A stretch of 64,000 nt of DNA. It comes from Meghimatium bilineatum. Lineage: Eukaryota; Mollusca; Gastropoda; Stylommatophora; Philomycidae. The notes under the pieces were generated by a model, which saw nothing but the letters and a program-made list of their open reading frames with translations, searched no databases and had not been told where the DNA came from. The stretch covers positions 20,279,478-20,343,477 of the forward strand of contig CM067298.1 in NCBI GenBank assembly GCA_034231615.1, read 5' to 3'. Shown here piece by piece: positions 23,805 through 37,574 of the stretch. The first letter of the stretch is position 1. The number at the start of each line of letters is the position of its first letter. Position numbers and translations under genes: made by a program.

Positions 23805-24585
23805 TGATATTACAGTTGTCATACCGTAGTCCAAATACACATATAACTGTCCGAGGGCTACTGGAACCACCGGCTTGCATATAACTAAGAGTGAAAGTGG
23901 TAATCGTATGTCTATTTGCTAACTAAACATTTTCTCCCAAAGTGCAATCTTCTGAGTGGCATCGAATTCAATTAGTAATACCCCACATTTCTTGTATAAA
24001 TTTACTTTATCGAGGTTTTTTTTCAAAAGAGACTAAAAAGTGTCAGTAACGAACATACTACAAATCTATTTTCTAAAGGAGCACATTTAACTTAGTAATG
24101 TCTCAACGATTTTACCATCTGTCACATTACTTTCGCTGCATTATCTAACTCTATGAAGATGTCTTCATTGATATCTTTAAGTAAACATCACCAATGGAGT
24201 ACTTCTATAGGAAACCTGAATGTCCCATAATCGATTTCTAGTTTTAGAAATGGACTGAGATCAAAGTAATTACAATATAATGGAATAGATACAATACTAG
24301 CAAGAAAGTGGCGTTTGGTCGTCACTCTAAAAGCAACTGATTTGAAAGGAAGCTTATGGTAATGTATTATACGAGTATTTTAAAATACGAATAGAAGAAA
24401 TAATCGGCTCAATATGAAGGTTTATTGTATGACTACTACTTCTGCAACCTTCTAGATACATATCACGATTTCGCTATTACATAAACTGGTACTAACGCGA
24501 GAATTAAGACAAGATCGTTAATTGCAACTATAAAATATCTTCAACTAATTACTGTCTGAGTACAACACAAATTAGAAATAGAAAT
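23805..24585. other. Anonymous stretch
   Basis: Nothing recognised. Confidence 0.5.
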
Positions 24586-24589
24586 TCAT

Positions 24590-25745
24590 AAAGTTAAACC
24601 GGTTTTCGAGCAGGAACAGAAAGTAGAGACAACATATTCAACATGAGAAATATAATTGAGAAATGTATAGAATACAGCTTAGATCTACGTGTTTCATAGA
24701 CAACACTAAAGCGTTTGCTTGTGCTAAACACTCACAACTATGGTCCATCATGGGAGACATGGGCTTCTCCAAACATCTAATACATCTTATTTAAATACTA
24801 TATCACGAACAACGAGCAGCAGTAAGAGTGGAGGGAGAAACATCTCAATGCTTCGCTGTTCAAATTGGAGGGATACAGGGTAGTGTTCTATCCTCTTATC
24901 TTTTTAACATCTGTACAGAGAATATAATGAGAAATGTAAGAGAAGAACTAGAGAAAAATGAGCTTCATCCATTTAATATCGGTGGGTAAAAGATTCCAGA
25001 AATAAGATATGCAGAGGACACGGTCTTCCTTACTAGACATTATCAGTGACTGAAACAGCTAATCACAGCAAGAAAGAAATACAGTGAGATCCAAAATGTA
25101 TATCTAAACGCATAGAAAATAATACTGATGACAACAAGACAAAACAAAGATCAAACCAATAATCAACATAGACAATCTAGAACTATAATGTGTAAACAAA
25201 TTCAAATATCTGTTATCAAATATAAATAGTTCGGGATTGTAGAGATTGGAAGAGGACTCGCAATTGCAACACTCAAATTAAAACAAATGAGAAAGCTGTG
25301 GCAAAGTATTAATAACGACATTGAAGTAACCCTTTTAAGATCATGTGTTGTCCTAGTGGCAACATATGGATGCGAGACGTGGACTTCGTTTGAGATGAAG
25401 TGCTACAGAAATAGCTACGAATATCATGGATAGAGACAAGAAGAACATTGAAATTTAAATTACTGAAACTTAAGGAAGCATAATTTTTAATAACATCATA
25501 AGAAGGATGCTATAGTATTTTGAACACTTAAAAAATATGTTGGTGTCGAGAGACTGATTCTGGAAGGAAGAGTGCCAGGTAAGAGAAGAAGAGGAAACAA
25601 TGAAGACGATGTACTAGCGAATTCGAAGAATGTATACACAGGTCTCGTCCAATGTAAGCCTGCGTGCCCGGGACAGAGATGCGTTTAGAGTAAACCACGA
25701 CGAAAACAATGTTCTGGAAAAAATATGTCACTTGATATATAATTA
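24590..25745 (+). pseudogene. Longest LINE relic: RT palm through C-terminus
   Basis: About 1.15 kb of a non-LTR reverse transcriptase in broken frames: RAGTESRDNIFNMRNIIEKC, then YSLDLRVS, LWSIMGDMGFSKHLI, a YHEQRAAVRVEG-like block, and YAEDTVFLTRH where the catalytic YADD belongs (first Asp replaced by Glu). It continues to LAIATLKLKQMRKLWQSINN, LLRSCVVLVATYGCETWTS and RLILEGRVPGKRRRG. It ends cactTGATATATAAT. The family is shared with 38195-38965. Stops and frameshifts throughout. Confidence 0.9.
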
Positions 25746-26044
25746 CTGTCTAAACAACATATAATCGTATATTAATCTAAAGGTAGAAAGGTAAACTGCA
25801 ATATATCAACGACTTTGCACACGGTTTGCCGTAAGTGCTCAGCTGACGAGTCAGTAGTTGACTAGAAATTATCTGACTAGCGTCGCATAATGCACTTTCT
25901 CAGTAGCAATGTCGCAATACTTCGAGCTTTCCAATGCATGACTTCTGGTACAATACTTACTGGTGGTTGGGTGTACCGTGGGAGTCATTTTTTTTTTACC
26001 TACAGGATAACGAGTTAATTCGAAATCCAACTTTTCTGGTAGCA

Positions 26045-26350
26045 GGTTAATGACTCAAGCCGCGACTCTCCGCGAAAACACATTACCGCAACTCTCCGCG
26101 AAAACACATTACCACGATTCTCTGCGAAAACACGTTACCGCAACTCTACGCGAAAACACATTACCACGACTCTCTGCAAAAACATAACACCACGAGTCTT
26201 TGCGAAAACACATTACCGCGACTCTCTGCGAAAACACATTACCGCAACTCTCTGCGAAAGCACATTACTGCGCCTCTCTGCGAAAACACATTACCGCAAC
26301 TCTCCACACATTACCGCGACTCTCCGTGAAAACACATTACCGCGACTCTC
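26045..26350. repeat. 26-bp minisatellite
   Basis: About 12 units of accgcgactctctgcgaaaa plus cacatt, with one unit deleted in the middle. The S1 SINE follows 40 bp later. Confidence 0.95.
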
Positions 26351-26391
26351 TGATATTGATATGTCTACTTATATAAAACAATATCATACCG

Positions 26392-26610
26392 TATGGGGTT
26401 TCACTGGCATAGTGGTCACGTCATTTGCCCTGTTCTCGTGAACATGGGTTGAATTAAAGGTCGTGATATCTTGTTTACACATACATTTTTCGCGGAGATC
26501 CCTGTGATTATCGCTGGAGTTACGGAGTTACGTGTAATAAGTGGTACTCAAGGCAGGTTTCGTTCAGAGGAAGGAGAACACGCGGGGCAATTACACACAT
26601 ATTTTGAGCA
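26392..26610 (+). mobile_element. tRNA-like SINE, family S1
   Basis: The head has an A-box-like ctggcatagtggtcacg and B-box-like gggttgaattaaag. The body includes gtggtactcaaggcagg and aggagaacacgcggggcaat. The body aligns with 43015-43255. Confidence 0.6.
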
Positions 26611-26781
26611 ACTTTATATCTATAAATATAATTAAAAAATTGGATCTGCATAACAATTTCTTAACGCTGTGTACCTAATTAATATCTAAGGAATATATAA
26701 ATGGTACTAATTACTATCTAAAACATGGAAATGGAACGATCTACATAGTACATGTACATAGCTAATTAACTACGGTCTATA

Positions 26782-26912
<131 letters not shown>

Positions 26913-26929
26913 GGTCTAATAATCTACTT

Positions 26930-27510
26930 AGTCTATTGTCTATCCCCAGGTGAATGATGGTTTATCGTATTCACACTTGCCGTTAAGCATAGGGATGGTA
27001 GCTTAATATGTCGTTCCAAGGCCAGATGTGTTGCTGTGGTTGCATTTAGTCCATGTTTCTTCACGGTTATCTTGATGTTTTCTATCCACCGTTTCCTTGG
27101 TCTACCTTTGACTTTATGTCCTGATATTCTTTTGTTATATGTTCATATTGGTATTTGGTTTGGCTTCATTCTCATAAGGTGACCGAACCATTTGTCATGC
27201 TGTCTTTCAATATGTTCAATACATGATATTTAATACATCATATTACCAACTCTTTTCCTAATTTCTTTGTTTCTTATTTTATGTAGTTTAGTAACCATTG
27301 CAGTTTTTCTCAGACACTTCATTTCACATGTAACAATTTTCCTCTGCTGTGAGGCTGTAAAAGACAATGTTTGACATTGGTAGCAGATTGTAGGTATAAA
27401 TATTGTAGATATTAACTGTCTTTTGATTTCCATCTTGATAATTGGGTGAAGAAGTAATGGTGAAATTTAGCACTGAACTGAATTCTTATTCCTTGTGCTC
27501 TATCCAACGT
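26930..27510 (-). pseudogene. LINE 3' relic beside a long AT tract
   Basis: The minus strand is open from 27433 to 27230: FIPTICYQCQTLSFTASQQ, KIVTCEMKCLRKTAMVTKLH and EIRKRVGN. It continues in another frame to GHKVKGRPRKRWIENIKITV. Sister of 18465-19265. Its 3' end lies next to the 124-bp (AT)n run at 26783-26906. Confidence 0.88.
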
Positions 27511-27514
27511 CCGA

Positions 27515-27935
27515 CATTGACATGGATTTTTTCATGAAATGTATCGTGTTCACCGGACCCCGAGACAGGGACGTACAGCTTGTCCGTCATAGTTGTTTCC
27601 GATGGTCATGTTTTCTTCTTATGACGTGAAACAGTGGCAGTTTTATTTAATGTGATTTGTGTGCCCTGGAGACTGTCCACATGGGCACATATGCGTGTTG
27701 TCAACTTCAGATGTCCTGTACATGTGCTGTTTGATTCTGTTGTGATATATTCTAAATGTAAAAATGTTTATGTGTTCCTTTCTTCCAAGCTAATCTTCGT
27801 TTTGTCTGCATGGGGAGTTGAGTTCCACTCAGTGTTTATGGAGCTTTTGATAATTGAGCATCATTTCTGAAAATGACTGTCAATAAATACAGAAAGATAT
27901 AAGACTCCAAAAAGAAGCGATTTTCATGGAACACT
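27515..27935. other. Anonymous stretch
   Basis: A 78-codon + frame (27634-27870) has no family features; nothing else seen. Confidence 0.5.
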
Positions 27936-27937
27936 GG

Positions 27938-28092
27938 TTTCCCGTACCCAGCAAGCCTCACGCAAATCCTGCCCAGGATTCCCGTACCCAGCAAGCCTCA
28001 CACAAATCGTGCCCGGGATTCCCGTACCCAGCAAGCCTCACGAAAATCGTGCCCGGGATTCCCGTACCCACCAAGCCTCAAGCAAATCGGGA
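27938..28092. repeat. 40-bp GC-rich minisatellite, 4 copies
   Basis: Units of ttcccgtacccagcaagcct then cacgcaaatcgtgcccggga. Higher in GC than its surroundings. The period is not a multiple of three. Confidence 0.95.
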
Positions 28093-28094
28093 CC

Positions 28095-28689
28095 GTCAGC
28101 AGAAGGAATCATTTTGTATATTTATAAAAATCAAAATCTTTTAAATTGACTCTTTTTACTCTCCCCTACATTTTCATCTGTTGCCGACACAAAGCATAAT
28201 CATAGTGACCAATGCAATCCTGAGAAAAGTCAAATGAGTCATATTCGAAATTCTGTCTATCGATTGGCAAAAGGTCTTATAATATCGTTGGTCACCATTC
28301 ACAAACTCAGTAAATCGCAACTCAAAATATTGGGAACATGGTTTAGTCATCAAGATCAATGACAATTGTTTCCAATAATTCAATATATTAACCTATTTCT
28401 TTAGAGCAGAAATTACTTGACGACACAAAAACTTTCACAGTGTTCAGGCATTGCAAGTTACTAGCAACGATGCCTTCCCTTACTAGTTTTTCTACTAGCA
28501 ACCATTAGCAACGCATCAGAATGTTTATACATGATCCAATGCACGCGCTAAAAGTAAAATAACTGAAACTATTTATTTTTCACATTTATGAACTATTTTC
28601 TGAATCAAATCTGCAGTATTTTAAAAAAAAACTAAACAATTCAAAGCCAGATAGTATGCAGTTCTCTACCCTTGATGTAAAAAATAAGA
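28095..28689. other. Anonymous stretch, possible Tc1 3' flank
   Basis: No coding signal. The terminal repeat of the Tc1 relic at 28690 may lie here but was not identified. Confidence 0.4.
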
Positions 28690-28905
28690 TTTCAAATTCA
28701 GTCATAAAATAACACATGCCATTAATATCGCGTGTGTCTCCCAGCAGCTTCAGTACACGGTTGACATCAACGTCTCATGCTATTACAGAATGCTTCGACA
28801 CATTTTTGTGGTATGGTATTCTATTCTGCAATGAGTGATCGCTCTAGATCATTCATATTGTTGATGGCATGCTGCTGAGCCATTCTGTTAAGTTGATCAC
28901 ATGAT
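28690..28905 (-). pseudogene. Tc1-like transposase C-terminal relic
   Basis: The minus strand reads MAQQHAINNMNDLERSLIAE, stop, NTIPQKCVEAFCNSMRR, stop, then TEAAGRHTRY. This is the final helix and the GGHTRY-type end of Tc1/mariner transposases, with two in-frame stops where tryptophan and arginine are usual. It is too short for the ORF threshold and different in sequence from the 7.3 kb relic. Confidence 0.75.
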
Positions 28906-28914
28906 AAGACAGAG

Positions 28915-29180
28915 TAAATTCACTATTGATAACACTGGTCTAGCCTATGGAGCATGATACCACAGAACAACAAAAAGATTGATTACACTTGTCTAGCTTT
29001 TGGTGCATGATACCACAGAACACAATCAAGATTCATAACATTTGTCTAGCTTATGGTGCATGATACCACAGAACACAATCAAGATTGATAACACTGGTCT
29101 AGGTTATGGTGCATGATACCACAGAACAACAAAATAGATTGATTACACTGGTCTATCTTATGGAGCATGATACCACAGAG
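28915..29180. repeat. About 54-bp minisatellite, 5 copies
   Basis: Units contain aacactggtctagcttatgg and gcatgataccacagaaca. Follows the Tc1 C-terminal relic. Confidence 0.93.
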
Positions 29181-29184
29181 AAGT

Positions 29185-29670
29185 ACATAAATACACTTGG
29201 ACACATTCAGAAATATCTGATGACAGTCTTGGTAATATTACAATGGTTTAGCATGTGTTCATCCCTCTAATACTACCAAAACAATGAGATAAATTGCATC
29301 CACCGGCAGATGGCATGAAGAACAAACACGGAATTCAATAAAAGATCAGAAGTAAAATTGACCCAACTCTTCTCAACAAGGAAACAGAGAGGAACTAATT
29401 TTCAAATATGCAAAGAATGCGTCTCCATTTTCCTATTTGAGGCTCAGGTTGCTCCAGTTATTCACTCCATTTTCTCATTTCCAGCACTTGTTACTAAACA
29501 CATATATCGATTCTCCTTATTGCTCCGTTGTTCGTCTCATCGTTTCAACCACGAAGAGCGGGTAAATGGATGCTTGTGACAATCAAAAGTGGATATCCTT
29601 GTACTTATATGATGTGCCAGGATAAGTGGGTATCATTGCACGGCTGTTATATTTAGATATGTGAATATTT
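29185..29670. other. Anonymous stretch
   Basis: Nothing recognised; one 73-codon frame without features. Confidence 0.5.
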
Positions 29671-29674
29671 CTGT

Positions 29675-29860
29675 ACTGCTATTGTGTGCTAGTAACATAT
29701 AATGTGTGTGTATCATGGTCACTATTGTGTGCTAGTAACATATAAGATGTGTGTGTATCATGGTTACTATTGTGTGCTAGTAACATATAATGTGTGTGTA
29801 TCATGATCACTATTGTGTGCTAGTAACATATAATGTGTGTGTATCATGGTCACTATTGCT
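29675..29860. repeat. 43-bp minisatellite, 4 copies
   Basis: Units contain attgtgtgctagtaacatat and gtgtgtgtatcatggtcact. Confidence 0.95.
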
Positions 29861-29965
29861 ATAGTTATATAATTATTTATTAGTGTAAGTCGTCGCACTT
29901 TATTTTTGATATTATTGTATTAGTAGATTCAAATATTAGTGTACATAATTGCTCTTATATAACCA

Positions 29966-30399
29966 TATAATATAATATAATATAATATAATATAATATAA
30001 TATAATATAATATAATATAATATAATATAATATAATATAATATAATATAATATAATATAATATAATATAATATAATATAATATAATATAATATAATATAA
30101 TATAATATAATATAATATAATATAATATAATATAATATAATATAATATAATATAATATAATATAATATAATATAATATAATATAATATAATATAATATAA
30201 TATAATATAATATAATATAATATAATATAATATAATATAATATAATATAATATAATATAATATAATATAATATAATATAATATAATATAATATAATATAA
30301 TATAATATAATATAATATAATATAATATAATATAATATAATATAATATAATATAATATAATATAATATAATATAATATAATATAATATAATATAATATA
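29966..30399. repeat. TATAA pentanucleotide microsatellite, 434 bp
   Basis: About 87 uninterrupted TATAA units; no variant unit is visible. The IILYY-type frames come from it. Confidence 0.99.
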
Positions 30400-32618
30400 A
30401 ATAGCAAGTATCGAAGAGATGCTTTCTGATTATACAGTTATTGAACCAACATAGAACCGGAACCATTAGCCGTTATACCCTGAGAGATTTAAGGAGCGGA
30501 GATAGGATAACCTATGTATGTGTCGTGTGTGCGAAGAGGATAATCAACATAGCTCATACCTAATACGGGTATTATTCCTTTACCCACTGGGTATTATTTT
30601 ACACTGGGATGACTGCTGGAACGATGGGCAGAGCACTTATCGGAATGCCCCACATGCTGTGAAGCTAGTTTCTAATCACGAATCAATATATTTCTTTATC
30701 CGCGTTACATCTGAATCAATATTGTTTTTGTTTATCCGTTATTTATGTTTACAAGTAGGACTCAATGGTCCTTGTATGCGCCACTAGTTATTAATGGTCT
30801 AAAGGTACATATTAGTGTCAAATGTTTGTCTTTCATGAGAATTTACCGTGCCTGTACAATGTGCGTTGTCTGTGTATTGACCGATCCAGTTGTCCATGAA
30901 TGCACTATGTGTGTCGATCGACAGCTCCATATTCACAGCAGTGTAAAAATATACACGTTTGAACCTATACTAAAATATCATTTTTATGGGGAATGAGTTG
31001 CGGGGGGGGGGGGTGCAGAATAGCCTAAATTGTAAAACAGGTGTTGACTCAGGTTAGAAGACGAACAATGTTCTAACTGAACGAACCTAGTGCAAAACAC
31101 ACCAGCTTTCTATTGAGTATTTTATGAGTATATAGAAGCGCACTAAGGTCACTTATATGCATTACTTTGTTAATTGTCACGTTTCTTTAATATTACAGAA
31201 TATTGTCTATATGTATATGTTAAGAATTGAACATCTAGTATCAGGAGATAGCCCGACGCCATGGAGATGTAAGTGCTAGGTTAACAAAGGGCAACAATGG
31301 ATGTAATGGAAATAAGCATGTAAGTGCTACCAAATTGGTGAAACAAAATATACAGTTCAATACAGGCACATGTACCTACATTCCAACTTTTTAATATTAT
31401 GCGCAGTTTTGTTCCAACTTTGTTATAGTCTGTGCAGCTTTCACGTCGTCACTGACATCACGTCACTTGCAGACCGTGATGGCACAAAAACAAAATGACT
31501 AATTTAATCAGTGATGTCTATTTACTGAACTTGCCAGCTAAATATAAAGATGATGTATGTATTAAAAACTCGAAGAGTGCTACAAAATGAAAAGAGGTGG
31601 GGCTAGGGTCATCGGGGTTGGGGGAGGTGATCTTAGTGTGTAGCGCAACAGTCAATATTTATGCGAACACTTCTTATCTGCCCCCATATTTCGTTTCATT
31701 CAATAATGAATGATCAACGTTCTCGAACTTATCGTTTGTTTAGTTAAAATTTATTCACAGCTTCCCGTATTGTGTCAAAAATACTTGTAACGAGACATAA
31801 AGACAGAGGACGTTTTGTCTAGAAATTCTTAATTGCGACTACAGACAGCATCCAATCAATACACTCTATCTAGAAAAACAATACAATTTATGACGTTCAG
31901 AGGAGGAAGAGAAAGGTAAAACGAGGAAGTGATAAGTGAAGAACAATATATATTAAAACATGATTTGAAACATGTTATTGGAATTGTTTTTCCCCATCCT
32001 GGGTTAATATCGTTATATTGGGCAGAGTTAACCACAAAATCGTTTACTTTCTGCAAACTAAGCAACAAGAGAAATCGTGGATACAATTATAAAATGGTAG
32101 TCATTCTATGACAGAAAAGTAAACCTCATTTACTCGGTCTTATTATGAGCCAAATTTGGCTCACGTTAACATTCTATGCGATGTTCTGATCAAGATGTCA
32201 GATATACCAGGCAGCAAGAGAGTGTTATCCTATTCATACAACTGCAGATGCAACATATCTTTTTCCGAGGGATGTATGCTGAATTGGCTAATCTGTAACA
32301 TCTGAAAGCTGCTAATAGACATGAATCTTGGTTGACTTTCTTGGATGTCCTAATATTTGTACGTACTATTCAGAACCCAAGCAGAATCTGTTTACAGGAA
32401 AAGTTAGACATGGCGGATATTGCGGCGTGTAGTAAATACTTGTGTTATTTTTTGAATTTTGTATCTTCCCTTACTGAAGATAATGAATTACAAAGAATGT
32501 TATAAACAATAGACCAACAAACTAGAGATAAACATTGAGTAATAGGAAAATGATTAACAATCCCAATTATGTAAAATGTGATACAATTATAATTTATGTT
32601 ACACTCTCCTTCTTGATT

Positions 32619-32625
<7 letters not shown>
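30400..32625. other. Long anonymous stretch
   Basis: 2.2 kb with no recognised gene or repeat. It holds poly-G at 31002-31011 and G-rich gaggtggggctaggg at 31595. Overlapping + frames at 30518-30996 have no family features. Confidence 0.45.

Positions 32626-32627
<2 letters not shown>

Positions 32628-32663
<36 letters not shown>
32628..32663. repeat. AT microsatellite at Helitron flank
   Basis: (AT)n directly before the minus-strand Helitron-type end at 32666. Confidence 0.97.
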
Positions 32664-32665
<2 letters not shown>

Positions 32666-32666
<1 letters not shown>

Positions 32667-32702
32667 TAGAAACAATGCCAGGCATTGCCTGGGCGAGAAT
32701 AC
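32666..32702 (-). mobile_element. Helitron-type 3' terminus
   Basis: On the minus strand TATTCTCGCC is followed by the palindrome CCAGG-CATTG-CCTGG (32678-32692), CATTGTTTCTAG at the end (32666), and a T in the flank. This is a canonical CTAG|T Helitron end. An (AT)n run occupies the insertion flank. The element body would extend to higher coordinates, where I find no coding sequence, so it is probably non-autonomous. Confidence 0.7.
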
Positions 32703-33589
32703 AACAACAATGAAATATGGAATGGATTTAAATATTTTTCTTATTATGTAGCGAAGACATATATATTCTTAAGTTTTAGGATACGTTTAATAAGAAAAAA
32801 ATCCAAAAAAGAAAAATAATACATATTTAAACTTATAATGTAGCGACAACTGTGATATTTTTTTTATGCATGTCGGCAAAAAAAACCGCATGTCTCTCGT
32901 ACTGAACACCAAACACAGAAATCACTCACGTTAAATTAATGGTTTATTCCACAAAACCGCGACGACGATATATTTAAGTGTACACAATATTATTTATACA
33001 ACAATTTTGTAATATTGCAAGGAATGTCCAGGCAGTGATGTATGAAGGTTAAAGTCAAGAGAGTGTATTCCACTACTCGATTGATATGGATTTTGGACAG
33101 TAGTTATACACTTTTAAGATCTATAATACAGATTGTGGGGATTTATTACAATTCATTAAATTTCTATGCACAGTAAACATGTTGGTAGAAAAAGTTTACA
33201 CGTTCAATCAATTTCAAAGAAAATTATTTTATAGGCCTAGCCGTTTACTGATAAATGTTGACTTTATGCAACTGTGTCTCAGTCAGAGGGTAAAAGGTCA
33301 TCAAATCGTATCATTTTTACCTTTTTTGAACGAAATTCTGCTAACGCCATTACTTTTTTTGTGGAATGTTTATAAGTGTAGAAATTTTCGTGTGCGTTAC
33401 GAAATGGAGGAAAGTATTGAACATAACACAGCAGAGAGTTACTGATCTTATCAATTGATATATATATATATAAAGCGATGCGTTTTTAATGTTCTTCATT
33501 ACATATATGATATATGTGGCTGATTGTTTTACAGCATTCGTCTGTCTCATATTTACGAAACTGATAGTTAACAGCATGACAGAAACATG
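32703..33589. other. Probable body of the minus-strand Helitron-type element
   Basis: AT-rich, non-coding. If the terminus at 32666 is real, the element lies here and its 5' TC end is at a higher coordinate. Short AT tract at 33458-33471. Confidence 0.35.
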
Positions 33590-34371
<782 letters not shown>

Positions 34372-34614
34372 AGAAATGTTGGGTATAAAAGTCGAAGGCA
34401 AGAGATGAGATTTAAACCAATTTGCCTTGAAACTTATCTATTTCCAACGGGTATATTCTAGAGATGTTATGAATAGGAACAGTCGATCAAAATCAGTGCA
34501 GTGCGTGTGTGCTGTTGCTGCCTGTATTCGATTGACACATTTTATAATGTTTGTGAATATACTGGTTGGAAATCTTGACTCACATCGCTGTTTTTTTTGT
34601 TTTTTTTTAAAGAA

Positions 34615-34725
34615 TAGGACTGATCGAATACGAAAAACTTTTCGACTCAAGTTGCAAGCACAATAGGTAGGTTCTAACTGGCTGCACGGACCTGACTCAA
34701 ATCCCTCTGCTGCCTTTTAAAAAAA
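34615..34725 (+). mobile_element. Short repeat with B-box-like motif, copy 1
   Basis: Shares gatcgaatacg, ttgactcaag-type and aaatcc blocks with 34995-35100. It ends gacctgactcaaatccc, like the S3 head. Possibly a SINE relative. Confidence 0.4.
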
Positions 34726-34994
34726 AACTAGTCATGCATCGTGTTTGCATTATTCAAGTACCAATGTTACATCTGAAGCAGCCTTGGCTCTGTTTTTTTT
34801 AAATTTTATGTTTACAAATATGTTTAATGTCATAGTGGTTCTCAGACGGAATTAATGTTAAATGTGTGTGATGCTTGATAAATTTACATACATGTGCAGT
34901 ATATGATGTTTTTGTTGTTTCGTTTCGATCAACATATTCATAATCACTTGAGAATACACACGTTGGAAGTGTGCCTCAAATCCCATCTTTTGTT

Positions 34995-35100
34995 TTAGAG
35001 ATGTTGATTGATCGAATACGGTAAACGTATTGACTCAAGTTTCGAGGCAAGTAGGTGCTAGAAGAATGAACTTAGTTCAAATCCTGTCTACTGTCTTATA
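34995..35100 (+). mobile_element. Short repeat with B-box-like motif, copy 2
   Basis: Starts ttgatcgaatacggtaaacg and ends agttcaaatcctgtcta. Aligns with copy 1 at 34615. Confidence 0.4.
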
Positions 35101-35955
35101 AATATTCAATAACTCCTCGATGAATCCTATCTATATTATACATTTACAGATGTATACTGGAAGGTTATTCACGTGAGAAAAAAAACCACAATATATGTAG
35201 TCATATTAGCTACTAGAAGTATATACCTTACTGTTGCATTGTGTTAGATCTAGCATGGAACAGGTAAGACCCGCAGATATTTTACTTGCGGGTAGAAATG
35301 AAAATAATACAATGCAAATAATACAATGCAAATAAAGGACAATATTTAATGATACGCGCTGAACAATATAGAAGACCTGACGGTGCAACTGGGAAAACTA
35401 AATTGTATAAGAGAAGCCATATTACAAATATTTCTGTTATAGAAAAATGTACATCAAGCATTTCTAGCAAATTCTAAGAATTTCTAGCACAGGCTTCGTG
35501 TCTGTGATCGTCTCGTAAAGTAAATTTTAGAGGTCAGATTTGGAAATATCAATCAATAGCTATGTAGCATGACAAGTAGTTTGCCTTTTCTAAAACTCTT
35601 GCAGCCAACCTGGTCAGTAGGGTTGCTCTGATATATTACTGGGATATTATATTTATTAAAAAAATATCCTCATGAATCAATATATTTGTACTGTTATATG
35701 TTATATGTACGGATATATAGCCAACTTAGAGTAACGACTCGTTGGATAGAAAACATCAAGATAACCATGATAAACATGAAAAACATAGACTCAACGCAAC
35801 CACGCGACACATCTTGACCGTGGAACGACAACTAAGGCCCTCACCCATATGCCTACAAAAATTTGTGGAAGATCAACTATTATTACCTGGATAAAGACAG
35901 TCGACCATATATTATCGTATGTGGCCTGGAAACAGTTGTCCTCTTTTTGTTTCTG
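35101..35955. other. Anonymous stretch
   Basis: Nothing recognised. Confidence 0.5.
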
Positions 35956-35959
35956 AAAA

Positions 35960-36305
35960 AAAATTGTCGTCATCATCATCACGTGCCGTGCCGAATGACG
36001 TTGGCGATCATATCTCTCCATGTACATCGATCTCCAATTTAAGTTATTATCTCTGTTGGTGTTGTCAATCTAGGCCAACCATTTCACATCCATTCCTCTA
36101 AGACGTACTTCATTAGTAATCTTTGCTGTCCAAGGAATGCGCAGCATTCTTCGAATAAACCACATCGCCGCTGCCTCCAATAATTTTCGTGATGTCTTAT
36201 TTATTGTCCATGCTTCACTTCCATAGAGTAGCACTGGTTCAATGTAGCATTTGAGCACACGTTTTCTAGTATTCATCAATATGGACTTGATACATTTTTC
36301 CACTT
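35960..36305 (-). pseudogene. LINE 3' relic
   Basis: The minus strand is open for 77 codons: KRVLKCYIEPVLLYGSEAWT, INKTSRKLLEAAAMWFIRRM and LRIPWTAKITNEV. The last part is in another frame, ending in a GATGATGA tail and a gtgccgtgcc block shared with the relics at 6365 and 41825. Same LINE group as 23345 and 41825. Confidence 0.9.
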
Positions 36306-36765
36306 ATTGTGTCTGAAAAAATGTCTTCTTTTATTATAATTTCTATTATTTATTGGTCATCTGATGACAGTCTGATAGTTATACAGACAACGGCCAATGG
36401 TCAAACCTGTATGACTGCAGTCAGCTTTCAGAGCAGTGAACGAGTTCAATATACAGTTAACTTTAGAATAACTTTGTATTCAGGATACATTATAATCAGT
36501 GCTTTTAGAAGTCTGCAGTATACGACTGGTACACGAGTGATACCGCTGTTAGCTTCCACTATTAAATTGAGCTGGCAACGCGCAAACCGTATTAGTTACG
36601 ACCATAGAAATTTGATGTGTTAGACCATTATTGCAAATAAAAAAAGACGACACAGCTCATCTCCATTGTCTAGACTATATCCTGCTTGAAATCTAGTAAG
36701 ACGATTCTCTAGACTATAAAAGCGACCCAGAGTAGTTTGAGAGTGATCTCTGAAAATATTCCTGT

Positions 36766-36896
36766 ATATTACATTGCATGTTTGATGTTATCTGTAATTT
36801 TTACCTTGCATGTTTGATGTTATCTGTAATTTTTACCTTGCATGTTTGATGTTATCTGTAATTTTTACCTTGCATGTTTGATGTTATCTGTAATTT
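36766..36896. repeat. 32-bp minisatellite, 4 copies
   Basis: Units of cttgcatgtttgatgttatc plus tgtaatttttac; identical copies, so recent. Confidence 0.95.
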
Positions 36897-36899
36897 CAA

Positions 36900-37574
36900 T
36901 AGTTACCATCTGGCGCATCTAATGTTGATGTTAACTGACGTTTCTAGCATTGGATGTTGCTAAATCACATTGTTGATGTGATTCATGTTCATGTAATATT
37001 GTTACTAGATAGTATACCTACTAAGTAGTAAAACCAATTTTTTTAAAGTAATCATAAACAACTAAACAATGCATTTTTCTACTCTGCGTTCCAACAGGGA
37101 CTTTTATCATGAAACAAACAAAATATTAAACAAAAACACACAATTATGTAATTGTTAAGAATGCACGGAGATGGGATAGTGATACATAGAAATATAGAAA
37201 TAACAAATAAGTGGAAAAAGGGAGTCAAATCAGAACATGTGAAACCCTCACGTCAATGATGATAATTGTAAACACAGACTATACGAACAGACTATATAAT
37301 GTGCGTGTGGAAGATCACAATACGACAAAAATATGATACGGGGCAGCCTGTACAGGACATTAATGTGCGACTATGGAATTATGAGGAGGCAGTAATACGC
37401 CAAATCGTATCGCCAGTACAACTTTGATAGTCGACGTCAAGCCGCCTAGTTCGACGATTTGGGCTTGGGAGGCGAGCTCACTATCAACTCTACTACCGCC
37501 CCGACTTAATTCATATAATGTGCCTTACATTTCTGTATTTCTAGTTTTGTTCATCCATCACAAGTAACCAACAA
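36900..37574. other. Anonymous stretch
   Basis: Mostly AT-rich. A GC-richer part at 37430-37510 (gggaggcgagctcactatc on the + strand) could be a worn tRNA-like head on the minus strand, but the boxes are unclear. Confidence 0.4.

Noticed and set aside
29936..30466. Minus-strand frame of 176 codons
   Set aside because: Artefact of the TATAA microsatellite, whose 5-bp period is open in all minus frames.
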